This document shows, one piece after another, positions 36,281 to 48,429 of a stretch of 64,000 nucleotides of DNA. Every line of letters begins with the position of its first letter. The first letter of the stretch is position 1. The DNA is from Sphagnum magellanicum (lineage: Eukaryota; Streptophyta; Sphagnopsida; Sphagnales; Sphagnaceae). Position numbers and translations under genes: made by a program. The notes beneath the pieces were generated by a model. That model saw only the letters and a list, made by a program, of their open reading frames with translations, had not been told where the DNA came from and ran no database searches. The DNA is taken from the NCBI GenBank assembly GCA_021904315.1, contig CM038920.1, forward strand, positions 11,594,001 through 11,658,000, read 5' to 3'.

Positions 36281-36890
36281 CTAGTTTGAAAGTAAAAACA
36301 AAGTTGCAAATGAAGGTCCCACACCCCTAGGCAAGTTTGGATAGACCTTGCCCCAATTTAAGAAGGGGAAAAACACAAACAAGACCCAATAGGGTTTCAA
36401 AACACATAAAAATTCACAATTGGTTTTTACGATGTCAATTATTGCATTATTTGGCAGCATCTTCACAACCAAACCCTACATTCACTCAAGACCCACTTGA
36501 AAGGTGACAACATAAAAATCCAATGAATCTTAATATTCTTGAAATTTTTGTTATTTTTGCACTCCAAGAGTTCAACCAACTTGCTTGCTTCAAAAGCCCA
36601 ATTAAGGTTGTGGGTGAAATAATTATAGATACTAACAAGCAACAATTTGATCTTGGACACCAATCTTAGACTATTGATAGTTTGAATTACTAAGTTTGTG
36701 TGGTGTGCCATGTTGTTCACATCACTCACAAAAGGAATGTGTTTTTGCATTAACTCTACAATGACACCAAATTTGACACCTTGAAATGTTGTCATTGCAT
36801 ATACCCCAAAACAAACAAGTTTAGTTGTCACTTTTGTTTTGTTCATCCCACAAAAATCAACGAGGCTTTACACAATTAAACATGTCAAAT
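36281..36890 (-). pseudogene. hAT-type (ZNF862/DUF4371-like) transposase fragment, copy B
   Basis: Counterpart of the relic at 994-1606, with the same ordered blocks (KLVCFGVYAMTT, NNMAHHTNLVI, WIFMLSPFKWVLSE) and the same stop before VVKM. Its presence in both copies shows that it was already broken before duplication. Confidence 0.6.
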
Positions 36891-37557
36891 TATTGTCAAA
36901 TTCTTAAAGGTTGCACCATCAATAACTTGTAATTGTAGGTTTAATAAAGTTGGAATCCTCCTCCACTACTCAACCACATACACATGAATAAATTATCAAG
37001 TTTGGTTATCAAGGGTTATCACCTCATCACAACTCACCACGATAAATTGATCTTTTTTAATATCAACTTTTATAGTTCACAAGATGATGTTGGGCATTGC
37101 TTCAACCATGGACCAACCCACTATATTTAACTATTATTTTTAGGGGTAGTTATCAGCTTTCAAAAATTGAAAAAAACTCTTTAGCTTTCAAAATTTGTCA
37201 TGGGCTCGCCTTGTTGAAGCAAAAGGAATATTGAAACAAACCTTAAATAATTCTTTTTTTCTTTGCCTTGTTGCCATTTGCAACCTAAGTCTTAAACAAC
37301 AATAGAATCTTGTCCCCTAAGGCATGTATAACTTTTCATTTCTAATATAATCATTAACAAGACATACATAAAATTATTCAATAACACCAAGTCTAAACCC
37401 AACACCTAACGACATATTAGTAGAGGAGATAGCATAATCTAATATTAAGTTCACAAGGAGCAAGGATTGCACAATACACTTTGAGAATAGAAACTGGAAC
37501 TTAAAGTTTGAAGGAAGTTTGAATGGTGCCATAAACACAACAATAATGGATTTTTGC

Positions 37558-37565
37558 AAGGTTTT
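37558..37565 (+). repeat. Target site duplication, left (AAGGTTTT)
   Basis: It is identical to 43845-43852 on the other side of the hAT element. Confidence 0.92.
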
Positions 37566-38046
37566 CAGACCTTCTACCACTAAAAATCTAAACCCACTAA
37601 AACGCCACTAACTACACTAAATGGTGACCCGAGGTTGTCACCACTAGAGGATGAAAAAAAATAGTTAACTTAGAGGTTGTGACAACCCGAGGATGAAAAA
37701 AAATAGTTAACTTAGAGGTTGTCACAACCCGAGGATGAAAAAAAATAGTTAACATAGTGGTAGAAGGTTTGCAGTTCATCCACATCCATGTCCCTCACAA
37801 TACCACACTCACAGATGCATCGTGAATCGAGCTGTTTATACATTTAATTTCATGGATTACTACATAACAGCCGAGCTCTTTATACATTTAATTTCATGGA
37901 TTACTACACAATAGCCGACAGCGGCGAAGAAATCTCTGAGTTCACATGAAAATCACCACTTGAAGTAAACACACCATTTACTACTACCTAACAATTTAGT
38001 TAGGCTGCTTCGAATCTGCTTGAATTTTTTAGTGGTAGAAGGTCTG
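37566..38046. repeat. Nested inverted-repeat unit at the hAT left end
   Basis: The first 21 bases of the element (37566-37586) are perfectly complementary, inverted, to 38026-38046. That is a longer match than the 14 bp shared with the true right end. A third, imperfect copy (TGGTAGAAGGTTTG) lies at 37758-37771. This 481-bp unit has the form of a small non-autonomous element, but no second target duplication flanks 38046. Confidence 0.7.
37623..37756 (+). repeat. 42-bp subterminal repeats, left, three copies
   Basis: Each unit contains GGTTGTCACAACC (a palindrome around one base), then CGAGGATG, an A run and ATAGTTAACTTA. The copies are in the same orientation as those at the right end. In hAT elements such clustered subterminal motifs are transposase binding sites; that role is inferred here. 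Confidence 0.85.
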
Positions 38047-38699
38047 CAAGGGTACTCCAACAGCTCCTCCTCTTCCGGATCCACCGCCTCCATCAAGACT
38101 TCCATCGTAATCAGTTGATCCTCTTGATCCAGCTACAACATCATCATCATCATCATATGCAGCTACTGATCTTCTTCCGTGATGTCCACCTCCAAAACCC
38201 TAGCCATCAATCCCATTTCCAGATGAGCCTGCAGTCCCGCCGGCGCCATTATGTTGAGCCAACCGTTCAGCTCATAATCCGTCTGCTGGGTGGCGGTGCT
38301 GTGTTTCCTAGCACTACTAGTCTTGTGGTGAGGATCTCTTCTTCTGGCAGTGCACATGCTTAATGTGGCAGCTAGCACACCGGCCGCCTACACCAATAAA
38401 GCTACCACATGACTTCCCAGTACTACTACACCTGGTAACATGATTCTTCAAGATTGAATATAGCCTGGCTACTACTAGCTAGTTGGTCCGGTTTTTTCTT
38501 TCGTCTCAAATCTGTTACTGCTGATGTCTGTGATCCTTCAGATCACTGGATCAAAGTGAAGATGAAGATCTTAGTCTAGCTACATGATCATCCACAAACT
38601 GAGGATACAAGATTGAGATTTCATACAAAACTTGTATCGAGTACTCAAAGCTCATTCCTAATAGAGACATTGATGCAGACTCCAGGAGTCTTGAAGCCA

Positions 38700-38861
38700 A
38701 TGGGCTTTAGATTTGTATGTAACATGATTCTCCAAGTCTCATCTTTGATTGTCTTCTGTCAAGATATTCACCTTCCTGAAATGGGCATTAGATCTGTATG
38801 TAACAGGATTCTCCAAGTCTCATCTTTGATTGTCTTCTATCAAGATATTCACCTTCCTGAA
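38700..38861 (+). repeat. 81-bp tandem duplication in the hAT leader
   Basis: Two units start with ATGGGC at 38700 and 38781. They differ by a few substitutions. They lie just upstream of the transposase frame and have no evident coding role. Confidence 0.75.
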
Positions 38862-38953
38862 CTTTTCAACTACTGAATACCTTTTTATCTGTGTGGAATT
38901 CTGTTCTGAACTTTCTTTAGTCTGTGTAGTCCTCCATTTTGTTGGAAGATTCT

Positions 38954-41608
38954 ATGAGGAATCTCGGGCTCAATAGTGTGGCAACAGAAGTTGGTGTTGG
39001 AATGCACATCATGGCTTGGTCCGAAGATCATGTCGTCGAATCTAGAAGCATCATTGCTGAAGGTGAAGTGGCATCTTCCGTACCTGTCGAGATCGATGAC
39101 AAAGAGGCGCAACTTGAGGTTGACAAAGAGGCGCAACTTGAGGTTGACGAAGAAACGTAACTTGAGGTTGACGATGCTGAGCGTGGAGACATCGTGGCAG
39201 TTCAGATCAAAAACTTCATCAACGCTAACATTTTCCCAGCTATCATCAAGGGCGCCTCGATTAAGGATCTCAAAAAGATGACGTCTTTCCTTAATCAATG
39301 CGGCGTGCGCCTGATTGACAAGGATACGGTCGAGTGGTTCATCTGCTTGCTAGACCCGTGCTTCAATGTCAAGAAGCCAGTTGTCATTAAGTGCACAAAG
39401 ACGAGAGCGTCGAACGCTTGCACCCACCTCGACAAGAAACACTACATAACCTCATCCAAGACCATGGCAACTAACAAGAAGCTAGCACATATCAAGAAGC
39501 AGCTTGATCTATCTGACTCGGCTTTCAAAAAAGACCCAAAGCACTGGTTTGAAGTGTAGTTGGGAGCTTGGTCCGCCGAGCATTCGATCTCATACAATGC
39601 GTTCACGACCTGTAGATGGCAACTGATCAGTCGTCAGCTACCTGTCGGGGAAGGTGGAATGAAGTCAATCAACATCCGCAAGCTTCACGTCGAGCTGTAC
39701 ACCACGTGCAAGAAGATCATCATTATGTCATTCGTTGAGGCGTGCTCATTCTTTACGATCAAGTACATGTCATTGTACCTGGACCTGATAAAGAGCAAGA
39801 TGAGCAACCAGAAGTACCTGGCATTGCGAGTGTGCTTCAATACGTCGACTAGGTTCAATATTAGCTACAATCTCGCCGTCCGCCAATTTGCACTGACTAC
39901 CGATGAGCGTCAAGCGGAACAGTTGTCTACAATCTTGCACGAATGGTCTTCAAGCGTCCTCGAGGAGTTCGACATTAAGGTGATGCTCGATGTGTTGACA
40001 AGCACTTCAGATTCGGGATCCGATGTAAAACGTACCTTAGACATTCTGATCAATGCTTGGTGGGAATGGTGTATATCACATCTAATCCACCTGGCACTCA
40101 CAAAAGCGTTTGGCACTTCGATCGACCCTAATAATTGTAAGAATGTGGACGCGCGCTGCTTCTTCTAGAGGATCAAGAAGGTCATTGAAGCTGTGAACAA
40201 GTTTGAGTACCTACAGGGAGCGTTCAAGGAAGCCATGCTTGAACTCTTGAAGACGTACCTTAAACTATTTAACTCATTGCAGCATCGATGGTCATCCACA
40301 ACGCTTGTATTGGAGCGAATTTTAATAGCCTGGGAACCTCTTTTGCAGGCGTACCGCAAACTCAATCGACCAGTTCCACTGGTCGACATGGACCGCACAT
40401 TGTGCATCGAATTTTATTCACTAATTGAGCCGATTCGGGCCGTTCAGATTAAGGCACAGGCTATGCAAACATTTGTCATTGTCGATGTGTACGTCATGTT
40501 ATACTCTTTGTACACTACTGTCCTCGATGTACGCAAGCCGCTCGAGTTGATAATACCGGTACGTCGTCAACTCGGCTCTAAAGACCCCTATCCAATGTCG
40601 CGATCACATGACGTACTGCAACCGGCCACTCGTGAAGCACGGAAGTTTCTTGGCAAGGCAATGTCTGAAGGCTACTTCAAACGGTACCATCCGATATTGG
40701 CGCTTCATCAGCCCAAGAAGATCTACGGCAACAACCTTGGGCGGCCCATGCTACAGAATAACGTCTTGGAAGAAACCGATTTCAAGTTGTCGTACTTAAT
40801 CGACGCACAGAGTATGCTATACCCACCAATGACGTCTGGAAAGATCTTAGCGAAGTTGATCAATGCGACTAACATTGATAGGCTTGATATTCCTGTTAGC
40901 TGGACACAAAAGAGCCTACAAAAGCAGCATTTTGTGTTCGTGAACCAATTCATATGGAACAAAATCAGATGTTTAGCGGAGACCGTTGTAGCACCGATTG
41001 TGCTCAAGAAGCAACAAATGGCAAGGAGTACCCCAGTTGGGCGACTTGAGAGACCGGCAAAGCGCGTCAAGACATTAAAGTTGCTGTCAGCAGCTCTTGA
41101 TATTGTGGTTGATGATGACAAGAAGGACGTTAATGGGAGTGGTGAGTGCTTCGAGACGGCGACACAGATGGTGAACACCGAAGTTCAAATCCTCAAAGGA
41201 ATTGGCGATGAAACCAATATCGAGTTGTGGCCGGAATCAGCCAAGCTATGCAAGTGGTGGGCTCGTCAAACAAACATGCCATGTCTCATGCAGGCTGCTC
41301 TGGCGATCCTGGCCAACAAGCCATCCTCGGGTGGACTCGAATGCAACCTAGGCAGCCTGTCAGACGTCCTGGCTCCAAAACGATCGTCGCTGCGTGCCGG
41401 CTTGGTAGAGATCAATATAATCTTCAAGATCAACAAGCACTTCATCCCAACGAACCCGACCGAGGTGGTCCTGCTTGACAAGAAAATGAATTTGAGTTGG
41501 GAAAACAACATTCCAAAGCGGCCAATAATGGCACTATATGATGGAGGCAAAGAAGAAGAGAAGGAAGAAGAAGACACTCACGATGACAATGACAATTCTC
41601 CTGTTTGA
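38954..41608 (+). pseudogene. hAT transposase with BED finger, decayed by in-frame stops
   Basis: A single reading frame runs from the first in-frame ATG (38954) to the stop at 41608. It is interrupted only by TAA at 39158-39160 and TAG at 39557-39559 and 40166-40168, with no frameshift. Domains in order: an acidic N-terminus with three 8-residue repeats (39097-39168); a BED-type zinc finger (CLLDPC, then HLDKKH); the RNase H-like core with TSDSGSDVKR, WCISHLIHLAL, HRWSSTTLVLERI and the LIEP Glu segment; and a C-terminal hAT dimerisation domain (KWWARQ, SSGGLECNLGSLSD). The total of about 885 codons is in the usual range for plant hAT transposases. The first catalytic Asp could not be placed with confidence. 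The gene is inactive as it stands. Confidence 0.85.
39097..39168 (+). repeat. Three 24-bp coding repeats (DKEAQLEV)
   Basis: The units lie at 39097-39120, 39121-39144 and 39145-39168. In the third, GAGGCGCAA has become GAAACGTAA, which turns Gln into a stop; all changes are C-to-T or G-to-A. Confidence 0.9.
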
Positions 41609-42451
41609 AGAGATGTTGGGGGTTGTGGATGTCACATCAGTTTTCTTGTCTTTCCTGCTCACTACCATAAATTGGCTTTGTTCAACTGCTATCAATGTCG
41701 TGAAGAAGAATTTCTGCTGGTAACCCTTGTTCATGAACAGTGTTCCAACCTCACCTGAGATGGCTATAGTAGCAGGTTCTTTAACTTCTAACTCCTTTGT
41801 AAAATCTTTGACTTCTGTGTCTGCAGCCATAGGCATCTTTACAAATGGAGGGATGGATACTTCATGTGCAGAATGTTGTGGGAAGCTAGTAGCAATCACT
41901 TCCTTAGAACTCAACACTTCAGCAGATGCTATAGTAGCCATGCAAACGTCAATATGGTTTGTGGAAGATGACCACTTCCTAGTCAAGGTGCGTTCACACG
42001 AAGATGAGCTTTTATTTTTAGTCATCGCGCGTTCCATTTGAGATTCCATTCCAGTTGCAAAATCTTCACACTCTGTTTGAGCTCCAACTTGGTAGTGAAC
42101 TATACCCTCACTCTGATATGTATTTTTTTCCTACTCCTTTATGACAAGGTTGAGGTTTCTGCAGAACCATGGACTGCATCTCTTGGAGGAGAATTTGGGT
42201 TCTTTGAACCCTACTGCAGATCCTGAAGCACCTGTGGGAGCCATTATGGTTTCATGAATTTTGGAACTAGATGCATTCATGTTTAGGATCATGCTAGTAG
42301 TAGCCATTGGCAATTGACTATTTCCTCCTCTCATGATCTTCAACAAGAAATTGTACTGCGTAAAGTCTGCATCATCTTGACTAATTGGATCCTCCTCCTC
42401 CTCTGAAGAAGAATCATGACTAGCAGACTGGACTTTGGACCAGCTTTTCAT
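41534..42451 (-). pseudogene. Antisense ORF inside the hAT element, function unknown
   Basis: The frame from ATG at 42451 to the stop at 41534 is 305 codons with one internal TAG at 42131-42133; the frame is unchanged across it. The product begins MKSWSKVQSASHDSSSEEEE and is Ser/Glu/Thr-rich with no recognised domain. Its 3' end overlaps the end of the transposase frame by 75 bp, tail to tail, and the last 20 residues are low-complexity antisense of a Lys/Glu-coding stretch, so the true end may be earlier. It could be an accessory transposon protein, a captured host exon, or a chance frame. No splice sites were established. Confidence 0.4.
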
Positions 42452-43568
42452 TGTGAATCCAAAGCTTTGCTACTCCAGTACGGCTGCCATTAATGCCATG
42501 AGTCATTGCATTATCTCTGAATCTACAAGCTACAAAGGTTAAGGTTGGTATTACCTCAGGTCCTTGACTCTCTTAGTCCTACCAGGCTGGTACTGGTATA
42601 AAAAGCTTGATATTGCCTCAGCTGATACCAAACTGGTTAGGTCCTTGCTATACCAAGGTTGATAACAGGAGCAAGCTCGTATATACTAGACCAACATCTG
42701 AGAGTACTTGTACCTGAGTTTACAATAGAGAAAGTTTCAAGTCCATAGTCTGAATATTAACTTGGAATTCCTTGATGCTTCTTGCTTTCATCTACAAGGA
42801 TAAGTAGACAGACTATTTACAGATTTATCTAAGTGACAAGGGGAAGAAAATGGGTTCCATCAAATCATCATGTGCAAGCTAAATATTGAGTGGTTTAATC
42901 AGCATGGATGGACATATGAATTTAGTGTGAGCTGTGATGTGAAGTTACATCTAGAATCCACAGGTGGAAAATGCCAGGAGAATTGAAGGCAGCTCAATGC
43001 AGTCTATCTCACTTATGATTTGGTTCGTATTGCATATTTTTTCTCCTTCAAAATATTGCACTGGGCGTATAATTTGAGATGAGCATCATGGAGGCTGCTG
43101 AGATTGTGGCTGGGTGAATGGGAGGTGAGCATGATAAAGCTGCACTGGAACAACTATCAAAAAGAAGAGAGAGAACATTTAAGCTAGATGCTGAATTAAC
43201 AAGTACCACCAGTACATTGGCAGCTTCAACACTAATTATACTATTTTTAGAAATGTTTAATTTTCCAAATAAGAATTCAAATAACAAACATTTTTGAAGG
43301 GAAATATTGAATCTTTGAGAATTTTCTATTTGTTGAAATGAAAATAATAAAATTAATTAATTACTTGACAGATATGTATCAAAACTGCAGTATAAAAGGT
43401 ACTACAATAGTGAAAAACCTTTTATCACTGCATGGATTAAGATGGATCAGGAGCCCAGCTTTGATTAAAGCATGATTGCTGAGTTATGCATGCTAACAAA
43501 ACCTTTTTTTGGGGTGAAGTATGGAAAAAGTTCAACATCTTGATAAGACTGCAATTGCACAAAACAGA
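42452..43568. other. hAT interior, right part, no gene
   Basis: It holds a loose repeat of TACCAGGTTGGTA-like phrases around 42540-42680 and AT-rich DNA after 43300. No conserved protein is seen. Confidence 0.5.
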
Positions 43569-43815
43569 TGGTGACAACCCGAGGATGAAAAAAAATAGTT
43601 AACTTAGAGGTTGTCACAACCCGAGGATGAAAAAAAATAGTTAACTTAGAGGTTGTCACAACCCGAGGATGAAAAAAAATAGTTAACTTAGAGGTTGTCA
43701 CAACCCGAGGATGAAAAAAAAATAGTTAACTTAGAGGTTGTCACAACCTGAGGATGAAAAAAAATAGTTAACTTAGAGGTTGTCACAACCCGAATATGAA
43801 AAAAAATAGTTAAAG
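43569..43815 (+). repeat. 42-bp subterminal repeats, right, six copies
   Basis: It is the same unit as at the left end, with GGTTGTCACAACC, CGAGGATG and an A run, about 42 bp apart. The last copy is altered (CCGAATATG). The orientation is the same as at the left. There are no unique spacers between units, so it is a plain tandem array. Confidence 0.9.
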
Positions 43816-43844
43816 TAGTTAACTTTGTAATGGTAGAAGGTCTG

Positions 43845-43852
43845 AAGGTTTT
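43845..43852 (+). repeat. Target site duplication, right (AAGGTTTT)
   Basis: It is identical to 37558-37565 and is followed by AAAAATATCC, which aligns with GAAAATATCC after the copy A footprint. Confidence 0.92.
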
Positions 43853-45168
43853 AAAAATATCCAAAAGCTTCGAAATTCAAAAACTTGAACATAATGAACT
43901 TGCAAATATTTAATAAATTTTGCAAATGTAAAAACTTGATGAACAAGAATATGCACAAGTAATGAACTTTGAAAGAAACAATGTGAACTTGAGCTTTTAC
44001 CTAAACAATGTGGTGCACTTTGACAATTGATGAACAAGAGAAGCCACCAAACCTTGACAAAAATAACCCCAAGCTTTAAGCTTGAGCTAATGTGAGCTAC
44101 ACAACACATCAAGCCTGAACACACAAATGAAAAGCTTGCATGTTCCTCCCACAACTTCAAAACCATAATACCAAATGAAAACAAAAACAAAAAAATGACC
44201 TTCAAAAGAGTCATACAAAATCCAAATTATTTGCTTAAAACCTAACCCTTCAAGCTTTTTATAAAAGTAGGGATGTTGTTCCTTGAATCTTGATTGGATT
44301 TCCACCCCCTTTTGCATTTTGTGCCTACCCTCAATGGCCATACACAACATTAAATTGCAAATGCATATCCTAATTGGGAAAAATTAAAACAAAAAAAATC
44401 AAATCAAACATCTCTAAATACCTTGACACCATCCTCATATCTTCCTATCGTTCATTGTGTCTCCACCATGTTGTTGGACTCCTAAAAAATCTAAATAGGA
44501 AATTCATCCTACAAGCCTCATTACAACAAAATATCTTAACTCTCTATAAGCGGCAAAATGTTCTTCATTGCTTGCAAAAGTGCAAGGATGGCATGGAGCT
44601 TGGAAGAAGGGGGGGGGGTGGGAGATTGTGTATAGGGGAATTTTTTTTGGTATAGTTAGGATAAATGATGCCAAATTCAAATCGTTGGTTGAGAGGGTGG
44701 CCAATGACCCTTGCCACATGGTTGCATCCTAGTGACTTGAGGCAAATTTAACAACCCAAATGTATATATACCATTTGCTAGGCACTTTTTTGCTTTCTCT
44801 AAGATGCAAAAAAATTGTCCCAAAAAAATAATGTTGGCCATAACCTCTAATCAAAAACATTTGAGCTTCAGTTCTCCAAGGGAGATCGTTATTTTATTTT
44901 AGGGTTTAGCATTTTAGTAATAGTTTTGTTGTTATTTTCAAGAACTTCTCAAAACAAAGTAACAACTAAAAATTATGGAATTGGGCTCCATATATTAACG
45001 CGTGATTCTAAGACTTGAAGAAACTCTTGGATTCAACCACACAAGACCTTGGAGCCAAGGACACTATTTTCCATGTGCAAATTGGAACCTTGCAAAAAAA
45101 AAAAAAAGACTACCATTATTGAAATCTTGGTGGGTGAAGGTAGTGGCATTGCTCCTAGTGTTGTAAGC

Positions 45169-46001
45169 AGTGTTGGGTGTGGTTATTAGAAACAGTAACT
45201 GACCCCAATGGTTACCAGGGCAGTTCTTAGCATTGATTAACCATGATTTAAGAAAACCCAAAGACCTGGTCTTGGAATGTAACCATGGTTCTCAAAAATT
45301 GAAATGATCAAATAGCCAGTCAAAAAATTGCCAGTTTTTTTTAACCCGTTCTTTCATGAAAACTAGTGTGAACTGAGCTGTTTTTCCCAAGTCTTACCAA
45401 GTCCTCAACTGATTTTGGGGAATTTATTGGAATTTTCAGCTGCAGAAATCACTTCAAAATCAACATCTCTCTCACATTCTGAAATCCAAATCTTACCAAA
45501 TAAATTCCATTAAATCCTGGTGATCGAGATCTTTCCAACAACACCAAAGGCACATTCCAATTCCTCCAAAAATTTCAGCTACAATTTAATTTAATTTAAT
45601 TTTCAGTGAAGAATTCTTTCAATATTCAAGAACTTTTGCACTGCAAGTCCAAAAAACTCCAAGCCATCATGGAACCAAGCCCATGGACCCCTCCTCGTCC
45701 AGCAGCAGAGCTTTCCAAAGACACCAAGAACACAATCTGAAGCATCCCAGTTCAGTGGATCTCATAACTACAAAACAAAACAAACTAAATTCCCTTCCTT
45801 CATAGATAATAAATTGTAGATTTTTTTTAAGATTCTTGAAATAACAAGGATTGACAATTCTTTGATTTTCTTCAAACAACCAAAACTGACAATTCTCTAA
45901 TTCTGAAAATCTTAAAAAACTAGAAGCAGCTGTTCTTTGGGAAATTCAAGTAACTGCACCAGAGGCACCCAAGGCCTGGACAACTCTGGTTATTATAACC
46001 A
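45169..46001. repeat. GGTTATT-ended dispersed repeat, long copy (B)
   Basis: Counterpart of 3612-4446, with the same ends and a shorter (TTTAA)n run near 45585-45602. Confidence 0.5.
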
Positions 46002-46809
46002 GTGCTGGTTGGTTATTGAGTTTTGACTCAGTTATGAATCGGGTCATTAATAACTACCAGCCAGTTCTGGATGTTTTGATAGCCAGTTAAATGGATAACC
46101 ATCTAGTATTGAATTTTTCAAAATCTAATAACCTATATGGATGATTCAATTATCATCCAGATAGATCATCAATCTTCAAATACTAATATACAAAAAAATT
46201 TAAAAACAGAAAGAAATATTTTTTTTCTATTTTATTTATTTAAATCCCTAAATAGCAAGTTAATTGATGGTTATTACCTGATTATTCAATAACCTACCCT
46301 ATTGCAAAACCGATGATTATTATTGAATTTTTTCTGATAATTTACTTGACACCCAATTTTTTGATATTGTTAAGCGGTGTGGTCCCTGAAAAATTCACAC
46401 AAAAAAAGAAAACCTACCCAAATTTTTTTATTTATTTAAAAAACCTACCCAACAGTTTTTTTTTAATTAAAAAAAAAAAAAGGCTATAACTGGCCAACAC
46501 TGGTTGTAACCAGACCTGATGCAGAAGACCCCACCCAACTGTCATTTGCCTTGAACAAAAAATTCCAGACACCAGGAGACACACACAGAATATCCGGGTA
46601 TTGCAAAGACAGACCTGGACATCAAAGCTCAGTCCAAAAGTGTACCAAACTGGGCTAGACCTAATCACAAAGACAAGTCACAACCCTAAACCCTAAACCC
46701 AACAACCACAATGTTGTTGGCCAAAGGTCCCACTTATATATATATATATATATATATATCACACCCATGCAAGCATCCCGTCTGCCTACCAAGTTAGGCA
46801 CTGAAAGTT

Positions 46810-47097
46810 CTTAAGGCAAAAGAAGAATTATGCAAACTCAAATATTTCACCATGCAAAAATATTAATCTTCAAAAAATCCTCTAAAAAAAAAACCCAAAT
46901 CCTTCAAGATATTATAACTAATCTCAAGTTTCAACACAAGCCAAAAATATCATCTTTCAAAAATCCTCATGTAAAAATAGACCTATTATTATTATTATTA
47001 CCTAGGGGCCTTATAAAAATCCCTTAAGCTACTATACTCTATAATGAATCTAAACACAATAATATCCTTGCCTTGGTAGTAGTAGGCAAGGCCAACA
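46810..47097. repeat. Three-copy segment, copy 2
   Basis: It runs from CTTAAGGCAAAAGAAG to CAAGGCCAAC. It is closest to 5034-5311 and also matches 56611-56922 over the full length, including the first bases that copy A lacks. Confidence 0.8.
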
Positions 47098-48429
47098 ACA
47101 AAGAATGGGAAACTAACTCTGTCCACTAAATGACTTACTAATCTAGAACCTTCCAAACTAATCCTAGACGGATCCTAACTCTGTCCAATAGAGGGATGGA
47201 TAGAGACATAGATGGATGATAGACATTAGGATACTAAATCATCCAATAGCTTCACAACCTCACATTTATGGGGATATCTGATCAGCCATACTTTTTTTGT
47301 GTGTGCAAATTTTGCACAAAATGTGAGAAATTAAAAATGGTATGTGAATATTCGGTTGCATACTCTCTAGTGTTTTTTGTGACAAAGTTGCCATATTTTC
47401 AGAAAAGAAATCCCTTTTTTTTTTTTTTTGGGAAAAAAAATCACCACATTTTCACTCTGGTTTTTAGTCTGGTAATAGTTTTTTTTTTTTTTTTTCATTT
47501 TCATTTTTTTAATTTTTAGATAGATTTTTAGAACTTGTCAATGTGGAAACTAACCCTAGTCTACGGTAGTGATTTGTTTTGGTTGCAAAATATCACACTA
47601 TGGCATTTTAAAAATGGAATGTGCTAACTAAAAAAATTACTATTTTTTTGGTGGGCAGTGGGGAGTTTCTATTAGTGTTATGTGGGTATATATTTTACCT
47701 GAATATACTTGTTAGGTATGAATAGGGTATATTGTTATTTGTCTTTAAAATATTTTCCTAAAATCCATATACATTAATGAAGAATGTACTCAAGACATGT
47801 AAATTGGAAAATTATTATACCCTATCCATAACCCTGGATATATGTGAAAGATACACAAGCACCCAAAGTCAAATATATTTTGGTATCTTGGTACAAAGTA
47901 GGGTAAGTATGACCCTACACTTTGTTAGTTCTACTAATAAGATGAAGTGCCTCCCAAGATTTTATTTTATTTTTATTGAAATGAGCCATTTTTTATTGAC
48001 CCATCACCAATAGACATTTTTAAAATTTTAAAAAAAAAGAAAAAAGCTTTCGAAGCTACACAAAATACAAAGTTTCAATGCAAAGATGTAGTATCTTTCC
48101 TTTTGCCCACCTATATAGTTGAGAAGGAGAATTTTGGGCTAGCAAACCACATGTGATAAAATTAAGGTGCCAAAGAGAAGACATGGACAACCAAAATGTA
48201 TGTGTTTGTGTATATTTGTATCAAAGATGAATGAAACATTTTGATTAATGAATTTGGGCATTGGATTTTTCCCCTAAAAAAATGCTTAAAATTTTCAAAA
48301 TGTGAACCCTTTTTGTCAATTTTAATTAAATAAATGAATAAATACATAATCCAAAAAAGGGTATATTATAGGAGGTATCTGGACCTTAACCCAATGGAAA
48401 ATTTTGAGTCTTAAGACACTCTTACTCAA

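Larger units (their letters stand above)
35284..37565. repeat. Copy B of large paralogous segment, left block
   Basis: Counterpart of 1-2280, ending at the hAT target duplication AAGGTTTT (37558-37565). It contains no host gene. Confidence 0.9.
37566..43844 (+). mobile_element. hAT-superfamily DNA transposon, 6279 bp, copy B only
   Basis: Terminal inverted repeats CAGACCTTCTACCA and TGGTAGAAGGTCTG match over 14 bp. Both ends are flanked by the 8-bp direct repeat AAGGTTTT, the target duplication length of hAT elements. Inside are a BED-finger hAT transposase pseudogene (plus strand), a long antisense ORF, 42-bp subterminal repeats at both ends, and a second, inward copy of the right-type end at 38026-38046. 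Copy A lacks the element and carries a matching excision scar. Confidence 0.92.

Noticed and set aside
40723..41178. Minus-strand 151-codon ORF over the hAT transposase
   Set aside because: It is the antisense shadow of a conserved transposase region.
43465..43701. Minus-strand ORF of repeated VVTTSKLTIFFHPR units
   Set aside because: It is only the translation of the 42-bp non-coding subterminal array; 42 is divisible by three, so the frame stays open by chance.
43569..43815. CRISPR-like array
   Set aside because: The units abut with no unique spacers, the context is a plant transposon end, and no cas gene is present.
46684..46701. Interstitial telomere (CCCTAAA repeats)
   Set aside because: Only about two and a half units, a common motif by chance in plant DNA; no longer array.
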